This document shows, in pieces, positions 34,824-47,165 of a stretch of 64,000 nucleotides of DNA; within the stretch, counting starts at the first letter, position 1; each line of letters starts with the position of its first letter. This stretch comes from Polyodon spathula. Taxonomy: Eukaryota > Chordata > Actinopteri > Acipenseriformes > Polyodontidae. Location: positions 13,209,147-13,273,146 of the forward strand of contig NC_054559.1 of the NCBI RefSeq assembly GCF_017654505.1. Reading direction: 5' to 3'. Position numbers and translations under genes: made by a program. Under the pieces are notes generated by a model, which was not told the origin of the DNA, did not search any database, and saw only the letters and a program-made list of their open reading frames with translations.

Positions 34824-37800
34824 TATTGACATGTTGCCCTAGCATAAGGGTCATTTAAACTGTATTTTACATGGGTTTTTATTGAAGTCATAAAGCAGCA
34901 AGTACAATAAATGTATAATACTGTAGAGACTCAGTGTGGTGTTTGATGGATTTTGCCCTTGGTCTCATAGTCATAGCTAGTTATTGGAACTAAAACGAAC
35001 TGTGTTTTCAGCACTGTAGTAGTTATTGAAACAGCAAAAAAAAAAAAAAAAAAAACACAGGTTTAAGACTGTATATAGCACCCTGAATTCTTTTAGACAG
35101 GGTTCAAAATCCCCATAGTTCAGCTCAGTGCAGTCTTCATTTTTAGATACAATATATTCTCTCTGACAGAGCCAGTGTCTATCTTGGTTTGAGGCTTAAT
35201 TAACTTAAACCTGAGGTCAAAGAGGCAGCTGTGGTGATTAACAAACACCCGTTTGGGAGAATGTTTACGCTTTCTTGCAGGTTTATTTTTAACACTTTTT
35301 TTTTTAATATATATTCTAAATAAGTTGAATCGGCAAAGGTATTATGATAAAAATGTAGCTTATTCCCTTAAATTTACATAACAATTGCTTTGTAGAATTT
35401 GAACTGAAAGTCAGTTCACATTTCCTATAGTACTGTTATCGCTCCACAGTTTTTCAGTGGAGTGCGACCTGCTGGACCCACACCGATCAATCACTCCTCA
35501 ATCCCATTAAGCGTTTGTGCAACCACAGCCTGAAAATCTTGTATAGTAAACCAAACTCTGTACCTCCTCAGATCATTAATCATTCGTCAAATTCTACTTT
35601 GCTTTGAAGATAACAAAACTATAAAGTTCCAAAGTTTATCCGATGGGTGTTATGATCTCAACTCCTGCTTCCTCCATTAAACTCTGTTACAGTACTAATA
35701 GAAATCATCTTCTGAGATTTGAAGGGCTGTGCAAAGAGTTGTGGTGAACCTAGTGTTGTATACAGCAGTTACTGCATGCTGTGCTTCTATCCACTTCCTT
35801 TGGAGGACATAGCTCTTTTTCAGTAGTGAACACTTGTTAACACTGGCTATATAGACTAATTGTTATACGTACACTATAGGAATGAGTGACGACATCAGAG
35901 GTCGAGGTCGTAACTTCCAATCTATAACACCAAACTTAATTTGCCGTTCATTTAGTAGTAAACGTAGAGCTGGTTGATTTCACATGGATCTATTGTGGTT
36001 GTTTTACTATTATAAGTTTAAGTCTTTTCATATGTAGACTTTTGACTTAAATTGCATCACACAAATGATGTCTAGTAAATTGCCAAGTCAGTTTCTGCAA
36101 GCCATAGTGAAGACACAGTACCAGAATTTTACCAACAAGATGGTGCAACAGTGAGCAATGTCCAGTACATGAATATGCTGATAAAAATATGGAACGGTAA
36201 TGGTAAGGAGACACTCCAGTGTATCACAGAAGTTATGATTGTAATAGATACATTATTATAAGACATTATTGCTGTCTGTGGTATGAAATCTGTAAAACTG
36301 GAATTTTGCTCAGCCAAGAAAAATGAAAAGGTACTTGAGAGCTAATTTACTCGGATATAACGGAAATGACAGATACCTGGGGATTGTGTTTATGCAGCTT
36401 CTGGGGATATGTCCTTTTAAATTAGGCAAAATAAAAGCCATTACCAGCTCATTAATGCCGCTATATATTCTCTTTTTCAACTGAACGTCAACAAACAAAA
36501 GAGCTGCATGTACGGTTGTTTTAATGGCTCACCATAGTATTGCAGGCTGTATTATAAGGGAATTTAAGTATGTGTGTGTGTGACTGTTTAGCCAATCTAA
36601 TGTGGCAAGGGTTATCTATGAAGTTAATGCAATGGTTTATCATGGGTCTACTGTCGGTGAAAGCTGTTCCTAAGAATTTTAAAAGCCAGCTACATAATAC
36701 TGTACCATCTACAAAAACAAGTAAAGCACTGTATGGTTCCTTAGAAAGGGCTGATACATGATACAGGTATCGCTATAGACCTCTAGCAATAGTGTATAAT
36801 GCAAGAATCCACATTGCAGTCTTACAGATACTTTTGCTTATGGTTTGAGATCTGACTTGAAATTGTTTGTTTTAACAGGTATGATCACACACAGCATGTT
36901 TGCCCTTTATTCTGGGTCATTAATTCCAATACAGTTCTGCTTGTCACCCTTGGATCCCAGAGATGCATTGAGATGTAGATTGTATGTGGCAATGGCTTTT
37001 TTTCCATGATCATGAGATTAGTGATTACCCTCTCGTGCAAGGAAATGTAAAATTGATCCTTCAGTGCTGGCATTGTCTTGCTGCTGATCCGGACTGTATA
37101 GTCCTAGTGGGGTTTGCCTTGTTTCACTCTTACAAACAGTGGAGACTGACATGGAGCACGATCCATCCAGCGTTTATTCTGGGCCACATTGAGCTCAGGT
37201 CAAAGCACCTTAACAAAATATATCAGAAACTAAGAAACAGTATTTGAGTAATTGAAATCTGAACGAGTCAGAATGAATGCAAACATCAGAAAAAGAAGAC
37301 GGTAAGAAATGTAAATTATTTTTTAAGCTACTTATTCTTTTGACTTTTGCAATGAGGTTTGAAGGTGAAGTTGTTTCATTATTTAGCAATTTACTGCAGA
37401 ATTCTGCGCTAATTAAAATGTTAAGCCCCAGCCTCCTTGATTGTCAGTTCAATTTTAAGAATCAGAAGAAGAAGAAGAAGAAATAGACTGAATGGGATTT
37501 CATTATTTAAAACAGAAGGTCATTTTTGGCTAAATTACAGTCAAACTAGAATTGTGCAACTCAGTGGCATTGTATGCTGTATAATCTAGATGGCAAGGTA
37601 TGCATTTACTGTGTTACATTAATGGTTATTTTGTATTTTGAAAAATGTTTTGAAGATATTTAAGTTGACTTACTGTAAAGGATTCTGTCTCTGTATTGGA
37701 GTAGCACATTGAAATAGCTTGGTGGGAAAGTATCAGGTTCTTTTAAGGCACCATGGGATCCTTAAAATGTCCCTCTATCTGCAATGCTGCTAGATTGTAT

Positions 37801-39616
37801 ATAAACAATGTGAATAATTTATTTGATGACAAGTTATGCAGGGTAGATCTGTTGAAAGACAATATCTTGTTTCTTTAAATGGGTTTTGTGGAAAGGAAAA
37901 TGTAGATGCAATTAAGGAGGGTTTTTTGTTTGTTCAGACCAGAATTGTTAACCTGTATAATGATTTAGAAAGCTGTGTTTACTGTTTCAGTCAAAATTGC
38001 AAACCTCCAAACTGGCTGAAACACGTTAACCCCTCTGGTACATTGGTTGAGGTTTATGCCAACTATTGACAAGGTCAGAAATAAATGTGGTAAGACTTAA
38101 AAAAAAAAATGCTGAATACCAACTGCGGAGAGCTTTGGTGAAGTGTGTATGGTAATGAGAGAGAACAACTCGACAAAAGTATGGTCAAGCGCAAAATAAT
38201 GTATTAGTAAAGAATGGGGGGGGGGGGGACTAGAATAGTTTATGAATCTTGGTTATAGATCATGTGCATTTATCATCTAAAATCCACTGTACATCAGCAA
38301 TAGCAAGTGTACTTTTTCTTTTGTTCTTTGAAGGTAAGATTTAAAATGAAACCTAAGCCTAAACATTTTGTGACAGAGGCAGTTAATTGTACATTTTGTT
38401 TAGTAAATATTCATTGGAAAAAGGATACAGGCACTTTAATATAAGTGAGCACTAAATGCTGATTTTCTCAAGCTGTGTGCCAATTATTGCTCGTTGTCTG
38501 TGCCACTCTGCTTTCTTTCCTTATCTTAGATCAAGAAAAAAAAAAACCTACAACTGGTTATCAAAATGCTAATGTGCGAGAAAGGAAACATTAGTCATTC
38601 ACAGTAAAATGTTATTAAATATGGTCTATTTAATCTTGTAAAAGTGACACTATCTCTTCAGAATTACCAGATGCTGCTGAGCCTGTGTCGTCTTCATTCC
38701 TATGTGGTGATGATGGCAGGAGGTGAATGATGCTGAATGGAAATTGCATGCTGTCCTCAATCAGTTTAGGTGAAAGCGATAAAACAAAGAGAATCGCAAC
38801 TCCAGGCCTAATTTTTTAATGCACTGGGAATGGTAAGTGTTTCAGATAACAGGAGCCTGGATGAGGTGGGTGATGTATTTCAAAAGCGAATGTTTGACAA
38901 GGGGTTTTCTTTTTAGGCTACTGTGGTGGGTGTTTGTAGAATCTCTGTGCTAGAAGGTTATTTTGGAAAACCGTTTACGGAGAGCAGGTGTTACAGTAAT
39001 AAAACTTAGTATGAAGGAAATCCCCTTAACTTGATGATGTTGGCATCATGCCTCGCCATCCCCCATTTTTTCCTTCAAGGTGCTATCATGAGTTCAGAAG
39101 TTGCTTAATGGTTATAATTGCCTGGCATGGATATATGTACATTTGGATACATGTAAGACTTGAGGAATTGCAATGAGAACTGCAGTAATGCTATGTTAAT
39201 TTTACCTACGGATTCCTATCAAAGGGTAGGGATTTTTCAATAAATTGGATGATTTATGGTTAGTTTTTTTAATAAGCAAAGCCTTTTTGTTTTACCAAAC
39301 AGTTTTAGCATGCAGAGTTTTAACTCTGCAGTGATATTAAAATCAAAATAAGTAAGTAAACTGTTAACGGAAGCAGTAAAACTTTTACAAGTTTGAAAAA
39401 CTCCACTTTCTGCTCTGCTGAATTTACCATGTGTGGGCAGACTCTTATAAGCTGGAAATGTGCTCTTTCATATATACATTTTTAACACAAGATGAACATT
39501 TACTTCATGAGAGCACGAAGTGCTGTGTATAAATCAGAAACTCATTTTTCTGCCTGGCTCCCCTGTCCTTCTCTATCTCTGTGTCAGGGTCAGTTAATTT
39601 CCAATTATAAACCAAG
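34821..39616. other. long noncoding stretch, nothing recognised
   Basis: About 4.8 kb without a supported gene or element. Small features: A-run near 35037-35055, (AGA)n near 37464-37482, G12 run at about 38216-38229. Plus-strand frames at 36984-37247 and 37277-37486 have no domain. Confidence 0.5.
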
Positions 39617-39650
39617 GAAATTCCCTTTACTTTGAAGCAAAGGGAATTTC
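39617..39650. repeat. perfect 12-bp hairpin
   Basis: GAAATTCCCTTT and AAAGGGAATTTC separated by 10 bases. Too short for a typical microRNA precursor; pairing does not extend convincingly beyond the stem. Confidence 0.85.
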
Positions 39651-39810
39651 TGAATTGTAAAGACCAAACAATGTTATTGACTGTTCCCTATAAACAGATT
39701 TATGTCATACTTAACTTGTTTAATATACTATGCTCTGGATTACACATTGTAACATTATTTGTCTATGTTTCATATCCTCTAGAATACTGATAAAGCTACC
39801 TTTATAGTTG

Positions 39811-39880
39811 GTATATATATATATATATAATATATATATATTATATATAATATATATAATAATATAATAGATATATAATA
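39811..39880. repeat. imperfect TA/TAATA repeat
   Basis: TA tract with TATAATATATA interruptions; self-complementary. Confidence 0.9.
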
Positions 39881-40266
39881 TTGTATAAACGGGGTATGTA
39901 TACAGGGGTAATTTGTAAACACAAAGGTACTGGATCATACAATTAAGAAAGAGGGATAGCATTTTTGGTTCTAGACCTAATGTACTGACCTTGAGTTGCA
40001 GTAGCTTCTCTATATGCTTCAAGTTCTCATCTGCTTGTTGATTTTGTGCCTTATTGATGGTGCTGGTAGCTGCATGCCAACCTTTGCCTAGCCATGTTTT
40101 AACATGGTCTTTGGGTTTGCACAATACCAGTGATGAACAAGAGCGACCAGCACTGTTTTTTAGAATTTTGCCATCTGAGTTTAGAAAAAAAAAACTAGTA
40201 ATGTTCTTACTCCTAGATGTCGCATCATAAAATACATTTTTGTCATGTAATTCATTGAACTATGAA
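39881..40266. other. noncoding stretch, nothing recognised
   Basis: No supported feature. Confidence 0.5.
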
Positions 40267-40309
<43 letters not shown>

Positions 40310-40310
40310 G
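40267..40310. repeat. (TTA)14 microsatellite
   Basis: Pure ATT tract. Confidence 0.95.
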
Positions 40311-41966
40311 TGCATGTTATGTACATAGAGTTCTTTTGTGCAACAGTTCATCATTTGAAAACTGTATAATTCTCACCTGTCAGACAAAAAGGTACCTGAT
40401 CTGGAATCCAGTGCAAACCCACACAAATGAACCCTTGATTGCATAGCTCTGATAATGTATTTGAAATTAAATAAAACCCACATTTACAATAAATCCAGGA
40501 AATACTGTTTACAGACTCTTTTTATTATTCACAGAAATTAAGTAAGCAGAGTGGTGCTTCCAGCTGCTATAAACTACTTGTAAATGGAAGAAATCTTTAA
40601 TTTGCATTGGTTTAATAGCATACCATACTTGGTAAATGGTGCATCCCAGGAGCTCACAATCCAGAGTTCCTTTACTGAGGTGGTTTGTTACATTCCAGTG
40701 CTCTACAGAATGGGGTGGCAATAGAATGAAAAGTCCTTAAGAGGGACCAGTCAGACTATGCACATATACAGTGTAAAACTAGCACAAAGTGAAAGCCGCA
40801 GACAATGTTGCAAGTGAAGCTTGGAGCAGTACCTGTATTTTTATGCAGCAAGGTAACTAAAGATCAGCTGTAAGTTTTTTTTTTTTTTTTTTTTTTTTCT
40901 ATAATTGCTATTTCTAAATGAGTTCCCCAACCTCCAGTATTCCTCTGACATTAGAATATAGTCACAGTGTTCATCTTCTGCCTAAATATTTTATTCTGCA
41001 ACCTGAGATTTAAAACCCTGGGCATCTCTGTATGAAAATAAATAAATAAATAAATAAAAATCTGCTCAATCAGGACATATGTCATGGCCGACAGAACACA
41101 AGATAAGCAAAGGGATCCAATTAAATTTGAAATACCTACAATCTGTTTGAGGTGTCTTCCTTGCCAGTTGGTTATATATTATTTTTCTCAATATCAGTTC
41201 AGCCTGCCTGCTTCACTGCAGATTCATGCTTTCTAACCTTTTACATGTAAGCATAGAGTCTGTATCAATGCTCAGCTGTAATTCACCAAAGCAAAATAAG
41301 GGATGCAGAAAAGTGAAACAATGCCCTTTGCTCACCTCAGAGCGGAATTCTAGTCACTTTCCTTTCAACCAGCACTAATGTATTCCCTGTCCAGGGAATC
41401 AGCAGATTAATTTAACATGCTCTTCACAGGGCTTGGATGGAAAGTAAATGAAGTGACCAGAGTTGTAATTGAATGTTACAATTAATAGGTTATAGACAGT
41501 TTTGTATGTGCATAGAAACAGTGCTCACCGATGAATGAACAGGGTGATGCAATACACTGTTGCCCTGTCAGCTCGCAAATGCATTGCTACAACACCTAGT
41601 ATATTCATTGTATTGTTTCAGAAATGTACTTCAGACAGGCCAGCTCATTTTTTGTTGTAGTTTAGTTTACTCCATTGAAGGACAGGGACTGAATATAATT
41701 TCAAACCTGGTTTCTAGTTCTTTGCTTTAACCATGAAGCTGTATATTCAAGAATGAATCCTTCACTTTTTTAAATCATTTTCCCTGGCATGTGTTTTATA
41801 AGCAATAAGCTACCAATGACTCATGCTGAGTAGCATTCCTGTTAAATGGCAGTCCAGAGTCCTTAAATTCCTTTTGTTCTACTTCAACAGCACATCACTC
41901 TGTCCATTATCACTATGCTTATTTAAAATTGTAGTTCTGCTAATTGTACATTATATTATTAAGGTA
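40311..41966. other. noncoding stretch; part may be conserved
   Basis: T24 run at about 40876-40899 and (AAAT)n near 41037-41057. The 41160-41500 segment is rich in homeodomain-type cores (GATTAATTTAA, GTAATTGAATG, CAATTAATAGG), which would fit a regulatory element, but that is not proof. Confidence 0.35.
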
Positions 41967-42004
41967 AGCACATAAAGTCTTGCCCAGCACATAAAGTCTT
42001 GCCC
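41967..42004. repeat. 19-bp tandem duplication
   Basis: AGCACATAAAGTCTTGCCC twice, head to tail with no spacer. Confidence 0.95.
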
Positions 42005-42006
42005 TA

Positions 42007-42201
42007 CTTTTGAATCCCATCAAATGCATCTCCGCTGTAGTCTCCCAAAGCACTGTCAGCTGCATCAGCTTTTTGTTGTTCTGCCCCTGCTGCCTCAGAA
42101 AGGAGAAACTTGGTGCTGGCTCTGGTAGCGGTAAATAAACGGCCATTCAGAATAGGGGCAGGATTACCTAATTTTGCTTTAACTGTCAGTAATTTTGCTA
42201 C
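42007..42201 (-). other. orphan open frame, 65 codons, no start codon
   Basis: Minus-strand frame open between two stops, without an ATG. It has a coding-like, alanine-rich and acidic C-terminal half containing KADAADSALGDYSGDAF and ending DGIQK. It stops at the edge of the 19-bp tandem duplication. No polypyrimidine tract or clean acceptor precedes it. It could be a fragment of an exon, a processed pseudogene, a retroelement, or chance. Not recognised. Confidence 0.2.
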
Positions 42202-42204
42202 TTA

Positions 42205-42715
<511 letters not shown>

Positions 42716-45239
42716 GAAACTGTGTAAACCAGGAAAAAGCTCATTTTAAAACTTGTGTATTTTTACACTCTTAAACACGTGTATTTATTGTTTAATCACA
42801 TCCATTGAAAAGCCAGCCCTAATGAAACTACAGCAGTTTCTCTGTCATGGGGGGAACAAGGACTTAACATTCAGAGTGATGTTACTGTAATATGCCAGCT
42901 GTGCCTCTTGTGGTACAAGGGTTTTCAGTTGGTGTGGTGTTTCCTGTTATGTAGTGTTTTTGAACACTGGTTCCAACTGTAAATATCATCCCTGATTCAC
43001 TGAAATATTCTTGGCAGAAAGTCTCTGCTATTTTTTTTTTTTTAAGTGCCATGGCCTCTTATTTCTGAGAATTCAGCTCCTCAGGAGGACTAATTTGAAT
43101 TACTGATAAAATAAAATAATAATCTAACAGATGTTATGTGTTTGTTCAATAAGTTATTGAACAAGCACACCAGTCTTCAAACCATCCTGGGAATCATATC
43201 CTTGGATATGAAGATGTGAAGGGGTCTAAGACTCCCACAGATCATGTCTGTTAATGATAACATTCAATGCAGTATGCTCTTTAATGAAATCCAGTGGAAA
43301 CTACCTCTTATCACATAGGCTACATACTCCAGTGGTGCCTGTCCGATGTTTAACTCTTAATGCTCTAGTTTAGAAGATTAAATGAGTGGATACTTTATGT
43401 GCGCTCTAGACTTTGAATAATGAACTTCCATTTAACACTTTTGCGTCACTATAAAACTGTGACACTAGTTACATTCATATGGTAGATAGCATGAAAGGTT
43501 TTAATGATCCCTCCCAGCAGCTACTACTTCTGCTGTAGAGACAAAAAGCTATTGATTTAGCAATGCCTGAATTGGGATGGAGGTATATCATTGCCAACAA
43601 TTTTTAATCTGAGCAAAAGTTGTAAGTAACATCAGTTGTTCATCTCCAAAGAATCAACCTTTATAATTAAAGTGTGTACATTTTCCAAGGCCTGGAGAAT
43701 GATAGTTCTATTAAGTTGCATAGCTTTTGCCCCATATCCAAATAAGCTAAATCCAAAATATCCTGGGCAGGTTTAAAACAAGGTCATCTCAGGCTGGACT
43801 GGCTGTATCTGGGTAGAAGAGAGATCTTAAGCAAAGTCTGTTTGGGCAGTTATCTTTAAGAACCAGTGTTGAGAGATCATATGGAATTTCTAGGAGCTTA
43901 ACTGGTGCTGGACTTGTTTAGTCAGTGGGTGTATTTCCTTAGTCAGGAAGAGAGCAATGGGGCCTTATGGCAAAAGTTGGCTGCAAAAGTGCAGTGCTGC
44001 TTGAAAAACTACCTGACATGCCTTCAGCCTACTCCGAGACAGTCCACACAGATGGCTGAGCGAAGGTACCATGTGCTATTTGTCACATTGATTACAACGC
44101 CACTTAATACTCTTCCCTAATTATAGGGATAGGATTTTTTTTTTCTGTCCACGGGCCTCTGGTTTGATGGATTAGACTTTTCTTTTTTTTCTTGTATTTC
44201 AATACAGGCCTTATTAGTTTGATCTCGCCAGGTCACTCACAACACAGCAGTACAGAAGTTAAGGAATGTACAGCACCTGTAAAGTACCTTGTTTGACTTT
44301 TGTATACCAGTCCATGCCTATCAATTCTATGAATGCTGGGTTTTTTTTAGCCTGAAGTCACAACTGTTACAGCTTGCATTTGTATTGAGAATTATTACTA
44401 TGAGACACTAAAAAGATGCAAATGATGAAAGATTCATTCAAGGGTATTAACAAAGCATTGTATCTGTTAAAAAAATGATAATTTTTCATTACAGCCACTC
44501 TGAAATACAAGTAACTGGAAAGCAGAATAAATTTACTGGCAAGCTTCTGCTTGAAGACTAACCAGTAAAGCACTGGAAAAAAAAAAAAAGAACATTGCCA
44601 GATACTCACAAGCCCAGGCATTCACAGCACCTGCAAGTTTCATTTGGAAATCACAAGCAGGCTCTTCCCGGGGTACCCGATTACATGGAAAGGTCATTCT
44701 TTGAACAGGTTTGGATGACAAGCACTAACAAGCTCACTGAGAGGAGTCTTACTGCGTGGCGATTGTAAGTCACCATTACTAATAGACCTCAATTGCTGTT
44801 AATTTGTTTAAATTTTTTTCTTGGTAATTGCAAAAAAAAAAAAAAAAAAAGTACTTGTATAATAATTTGCAGCACTTGGCTTTTGTTGCTCCTCCTGGAC
44901 TCCTGAAAGAGTAAAATGCCTTCATATCTGTAAAAGATGAGCTTCTTGAAATGATGTGCAGGTATCTCATATCCAAGATAGACGTGCAAAGAAGAATGCC
45001 AAATAAAATAAGCACATTTCTTTATTTGTGTTCCACAGCTGGATTTATTCAACTGGTTTCAGGTGCTGGGTGATGGTTAATAATGATCAAAGCTAAACAC
45101 TTTAAATTATAGTTATAGCTTGTCTCCACATGATTTGGATGAGGTGTCCTATAAGAAGCAGGTATGTCATTGGTTAATCATGGTAAATGAAGGGTGACAT
45201 AATAATAGTTTTAATTAAATTTATGTGGTTTAACAAGGT
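42716..45239. other. noncoding stretch, nothing recognised
   Basis: T and A runs (about 43030-43043, 44577-44589, 44831-44850). A plus-strand 71-codon frame at 43905-44120 has no domain. Confidence 0.5.
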
Positions 45240-45360
45240 TTCAATCCAACTGATGAAGAACTTGTAGTCCGAAACATATTTTTTTGTATCAATTATTCAC
45301 ATTTTTGCGTGCCTACGTTACTTTTTTTCTTTTTGATTTTGTACCTTTTTGAGACACAGC
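45240..45360 (+). mobile_element. possible Penelope-like or LINE 3' fragment
   Basis: ACTGATGAAGAACTTG then TAGTCCGAAACAT (45249-45277) resembles the CTGAAGAAGGC...GCCGAAACGTT signature often seen in 3' regions of fish Penelope-like and related retroelements, followed by a T-rich segment. No coding sequence is attached. Truncated on the right by the hAT element. Recognition rests on this motif only. Confidence 0.35.
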
Positions 45361-45381
45361 AGTTTTCCTTTTTCAAATTAT

Positions 45382-45389
45382 ATATACAT
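45382..45389 (+). repeat. 8-bp target site duplication, left copy
   Basis: ATATACAT, repeated exactly at 46597-46604. Confidence 0.9.
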
Positions 45390-45592
45390 TAGGGGTGCAC
45401 CGATAAAGATTTTCTTGGCCGATTCTGATAGCCGATGGTTATCTTCCAAAATATCAGCTGATAGCGATACCGATAATAACAGATTATATAAGCTACAATG
45501 CAAGGCATAGAGCAAATATTTAAACTGTTTTATATAAATGTAAGAATGAACAGATATCGGTTACTTGTATTTATGACAAAAATGAACAGGTA

Positions 45593-45740
45593 TTACCGTA
45601 AAAAATAGTGTATAAGTCACACAGGTGTATAAGTCGCCCCCCCCCTCCCTTTTTTTTTTGAGACAACAATTTCAGGAAAAAGCCTATAGGTCACACTGGT
45701 GTCACTCCCCCCTTTTTAGAACCCCCTAAAAATACCTAGA
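45593..45740. mobile_element. possible nested MITE fragment
   Basis: TTACCGTAAAAAATAGTG followed by two copies of GTGTATAAGTC and a C8-TCCC-T9 run, then a diverged GTCACACTGGTGTCAC. The ACCGTA...TATAAGTC pattern resembles a widespread vertebrate DNA-transposon terminus. Ends not defined. Confidence 0.4.
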
Positions 45741-46246
45741 AAATAGACTTTTACAAAAGTTTTTACAGTATTTACTGGTTGCATTTACTTCCGAAAATGA
45801 ATACAAAGAATAATGTAGTATTATATTGTGTACTTGACAGCAGTTTATACGCTTGTTTCACAACATAGTCACAAAAATAACATTTAGCATTTGTACTAAT
45901 AAAAACAATTCTGTCAAAAAAAAAAAATAATAATGTGACATTAAATTTTATAGCCACTTGCTGTCAAACATTGCGTATTATAATTTCTACCTACTTTACA
46001 GTAGAAAAGAAAAATGTAGCCTACTCAATATCACCAACAAAATTCTTATTTTAAGCATACACTGCTTAAAAATGCAGCTCTTAAATTGTTCACTTAATCA
46101 AAAAAAAGTCAAAAATATTAAATTCAGTCAAACCTGAATTTGTTACTTAATAAAAGACATCACAGTAATCAATTTCTGTTTCAAAATGCTGAATACACCC
46201 GCAACCAATGCAGATTAAGCAAGATAAGCACACATTACAAAAGGCC

Positions 46247-46291
<45 letters not shown>
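46247..46291. repeat. (AAT)15 microsatellite
   Basis: AAT tract inside the hAT element. Confidence 0.95.
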
Positions 46292-46403
46292 TTAGTAATA
46301 ATGTAACGACCCAACAGTCGACACTAACTACAAGGTCTTGTTTTGCTGTTTAGATCTGGAGAGTGTTGAGCAGCACGAGGCAGGTGAACACTCCGGAATC
46401 TTC

Positions 46404-46452
46404 AATATTATTCTGATACTTTTTTTTAAAAAAAAAGCATCAGAATAATATT
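46404..46452. repeat. 49-nt near-perfect palindrome
   Basis: AATATTATTCTGAT plus a C and T8 on the left pairs with A9, G and ATCAGAATAATATT on the right, with one mismatch and no real loop. It lies inside the hAT element. Confidence 0.9.
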
Positions 46453-46604
46453 CTATTCACAGTTCATCTCTGGATTTAATGTAGAATCAAGTTTGTTCTG
46501 CTGCGCACAACTCGGCTAAAATTGCCAATCGTGATTTGATTTTTTTCCTTAAGTCGTTGCCATGCCAACAGGCTACCGATTATCGGTGCACTCCTAATAT
46601 ACAT

Positions 46605-46990
46605 ACATACATACATACACATGTATGATCGTGACAGCCTAATTCAGAGAATAATAATAATAATAAAAAAATAAATAAAACATTTACTATATCCTCACAA
46701 CGCAGTCATTATTTGTGTGTCACGACTAATTAAATTGTGCAAATGGAATTTTTTCCTGACATTAGCTCAGGAAGGAAGCCAAATTGAATTGCAGAAAGTA
46801 AAGATACATTAGTACCCTGATATTAGAGATGATTCCAAAAGGAGATTCACTAGCTATGATTTTTAACAAGTTTTGTGTGTTTTGTCACTGAGTTTAAGTG
46901 TTGCCCAGCCTCTTGCCAAGCCTCAGATGGAGAATGGTCTTGGCAGTACAGGTGTGCGTTAACCCTCTGGAACATCCATTCCTCTTAGGA
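46605..46990. other. noncoding stretch with CATA and AATA repeats
   Basis: Short (CATA)n at about 46601-46619 and A-rich microsatellite near 46650-46680. Nothing else. Confidence 0.5.
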
Positions 46991-47165
46991 ATACAAAGAT
47001 CATGCAAATAGCCTGTTATACACTCTTTAACACTCTGCCGGAGTGTTTCAGGCCGGTTTGAATGTAATGAGCTGTAGATCTTTTGATGCATGTTTATGGA
47101 CACCCTGTTCCCGCTCCTTTCCACATTCATCCCTGGAGAGAAATGTAATGTAGTTCCATCCATAG
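46991..47165. promoter_or_regulatory. possible conserved regulatory element with POU octamer
   Basis: A perfect octamer ATGCAAAT at 47002-47009 lies three bases after ACAAAG (a SOX-type core, here in inverted orientation). The segment is balanced in composition and free of simple repeats, and a minus-strand frame is open for 89 codons across it, which can reflect constraint or chance. Motifs of this length occur often by chance. Confidence 0.25.

Larger units (their letters stand above)
45390..46596. mobile_element. non-autonomous hAT-type element, 1.2 kb
   Basis: The left end TAGGGGTGCACCGATAA and the right end TTATCGGTGCACTCCTA are 17-base inverted repeats with one mismatch. A perfect 8-bp duplication ATATACAT flanks both sides, the hAT hallmark. 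The GGGGTGCACCGAT terminus followed by repeated GCCGAT/ACCGAT subterminal motifs is common in fish hAT elements. The interior has no transposase frame. It includes a segment near 45593-45740 (TTACCGTAAAAAATAGTG and two TGTATAAGTC motifs) that looks like another small inserted transposon, an AAT tract, and a 49-nt hairpin. Mobilised in trans by an hAT transposase, now presumably fixed. Confidence 0.9.

Noticed and set aside
35098..35115. GGTTCAAAATCC, a B-box-like motif
   Set aside because: No matching A-box or SINE body.
37277..37310. ATG with short frame ending at GACG|GTAAGA, exon-like
   Set aside because: No CpG enrichment, no acceptor, AT-rich context; probably chance.
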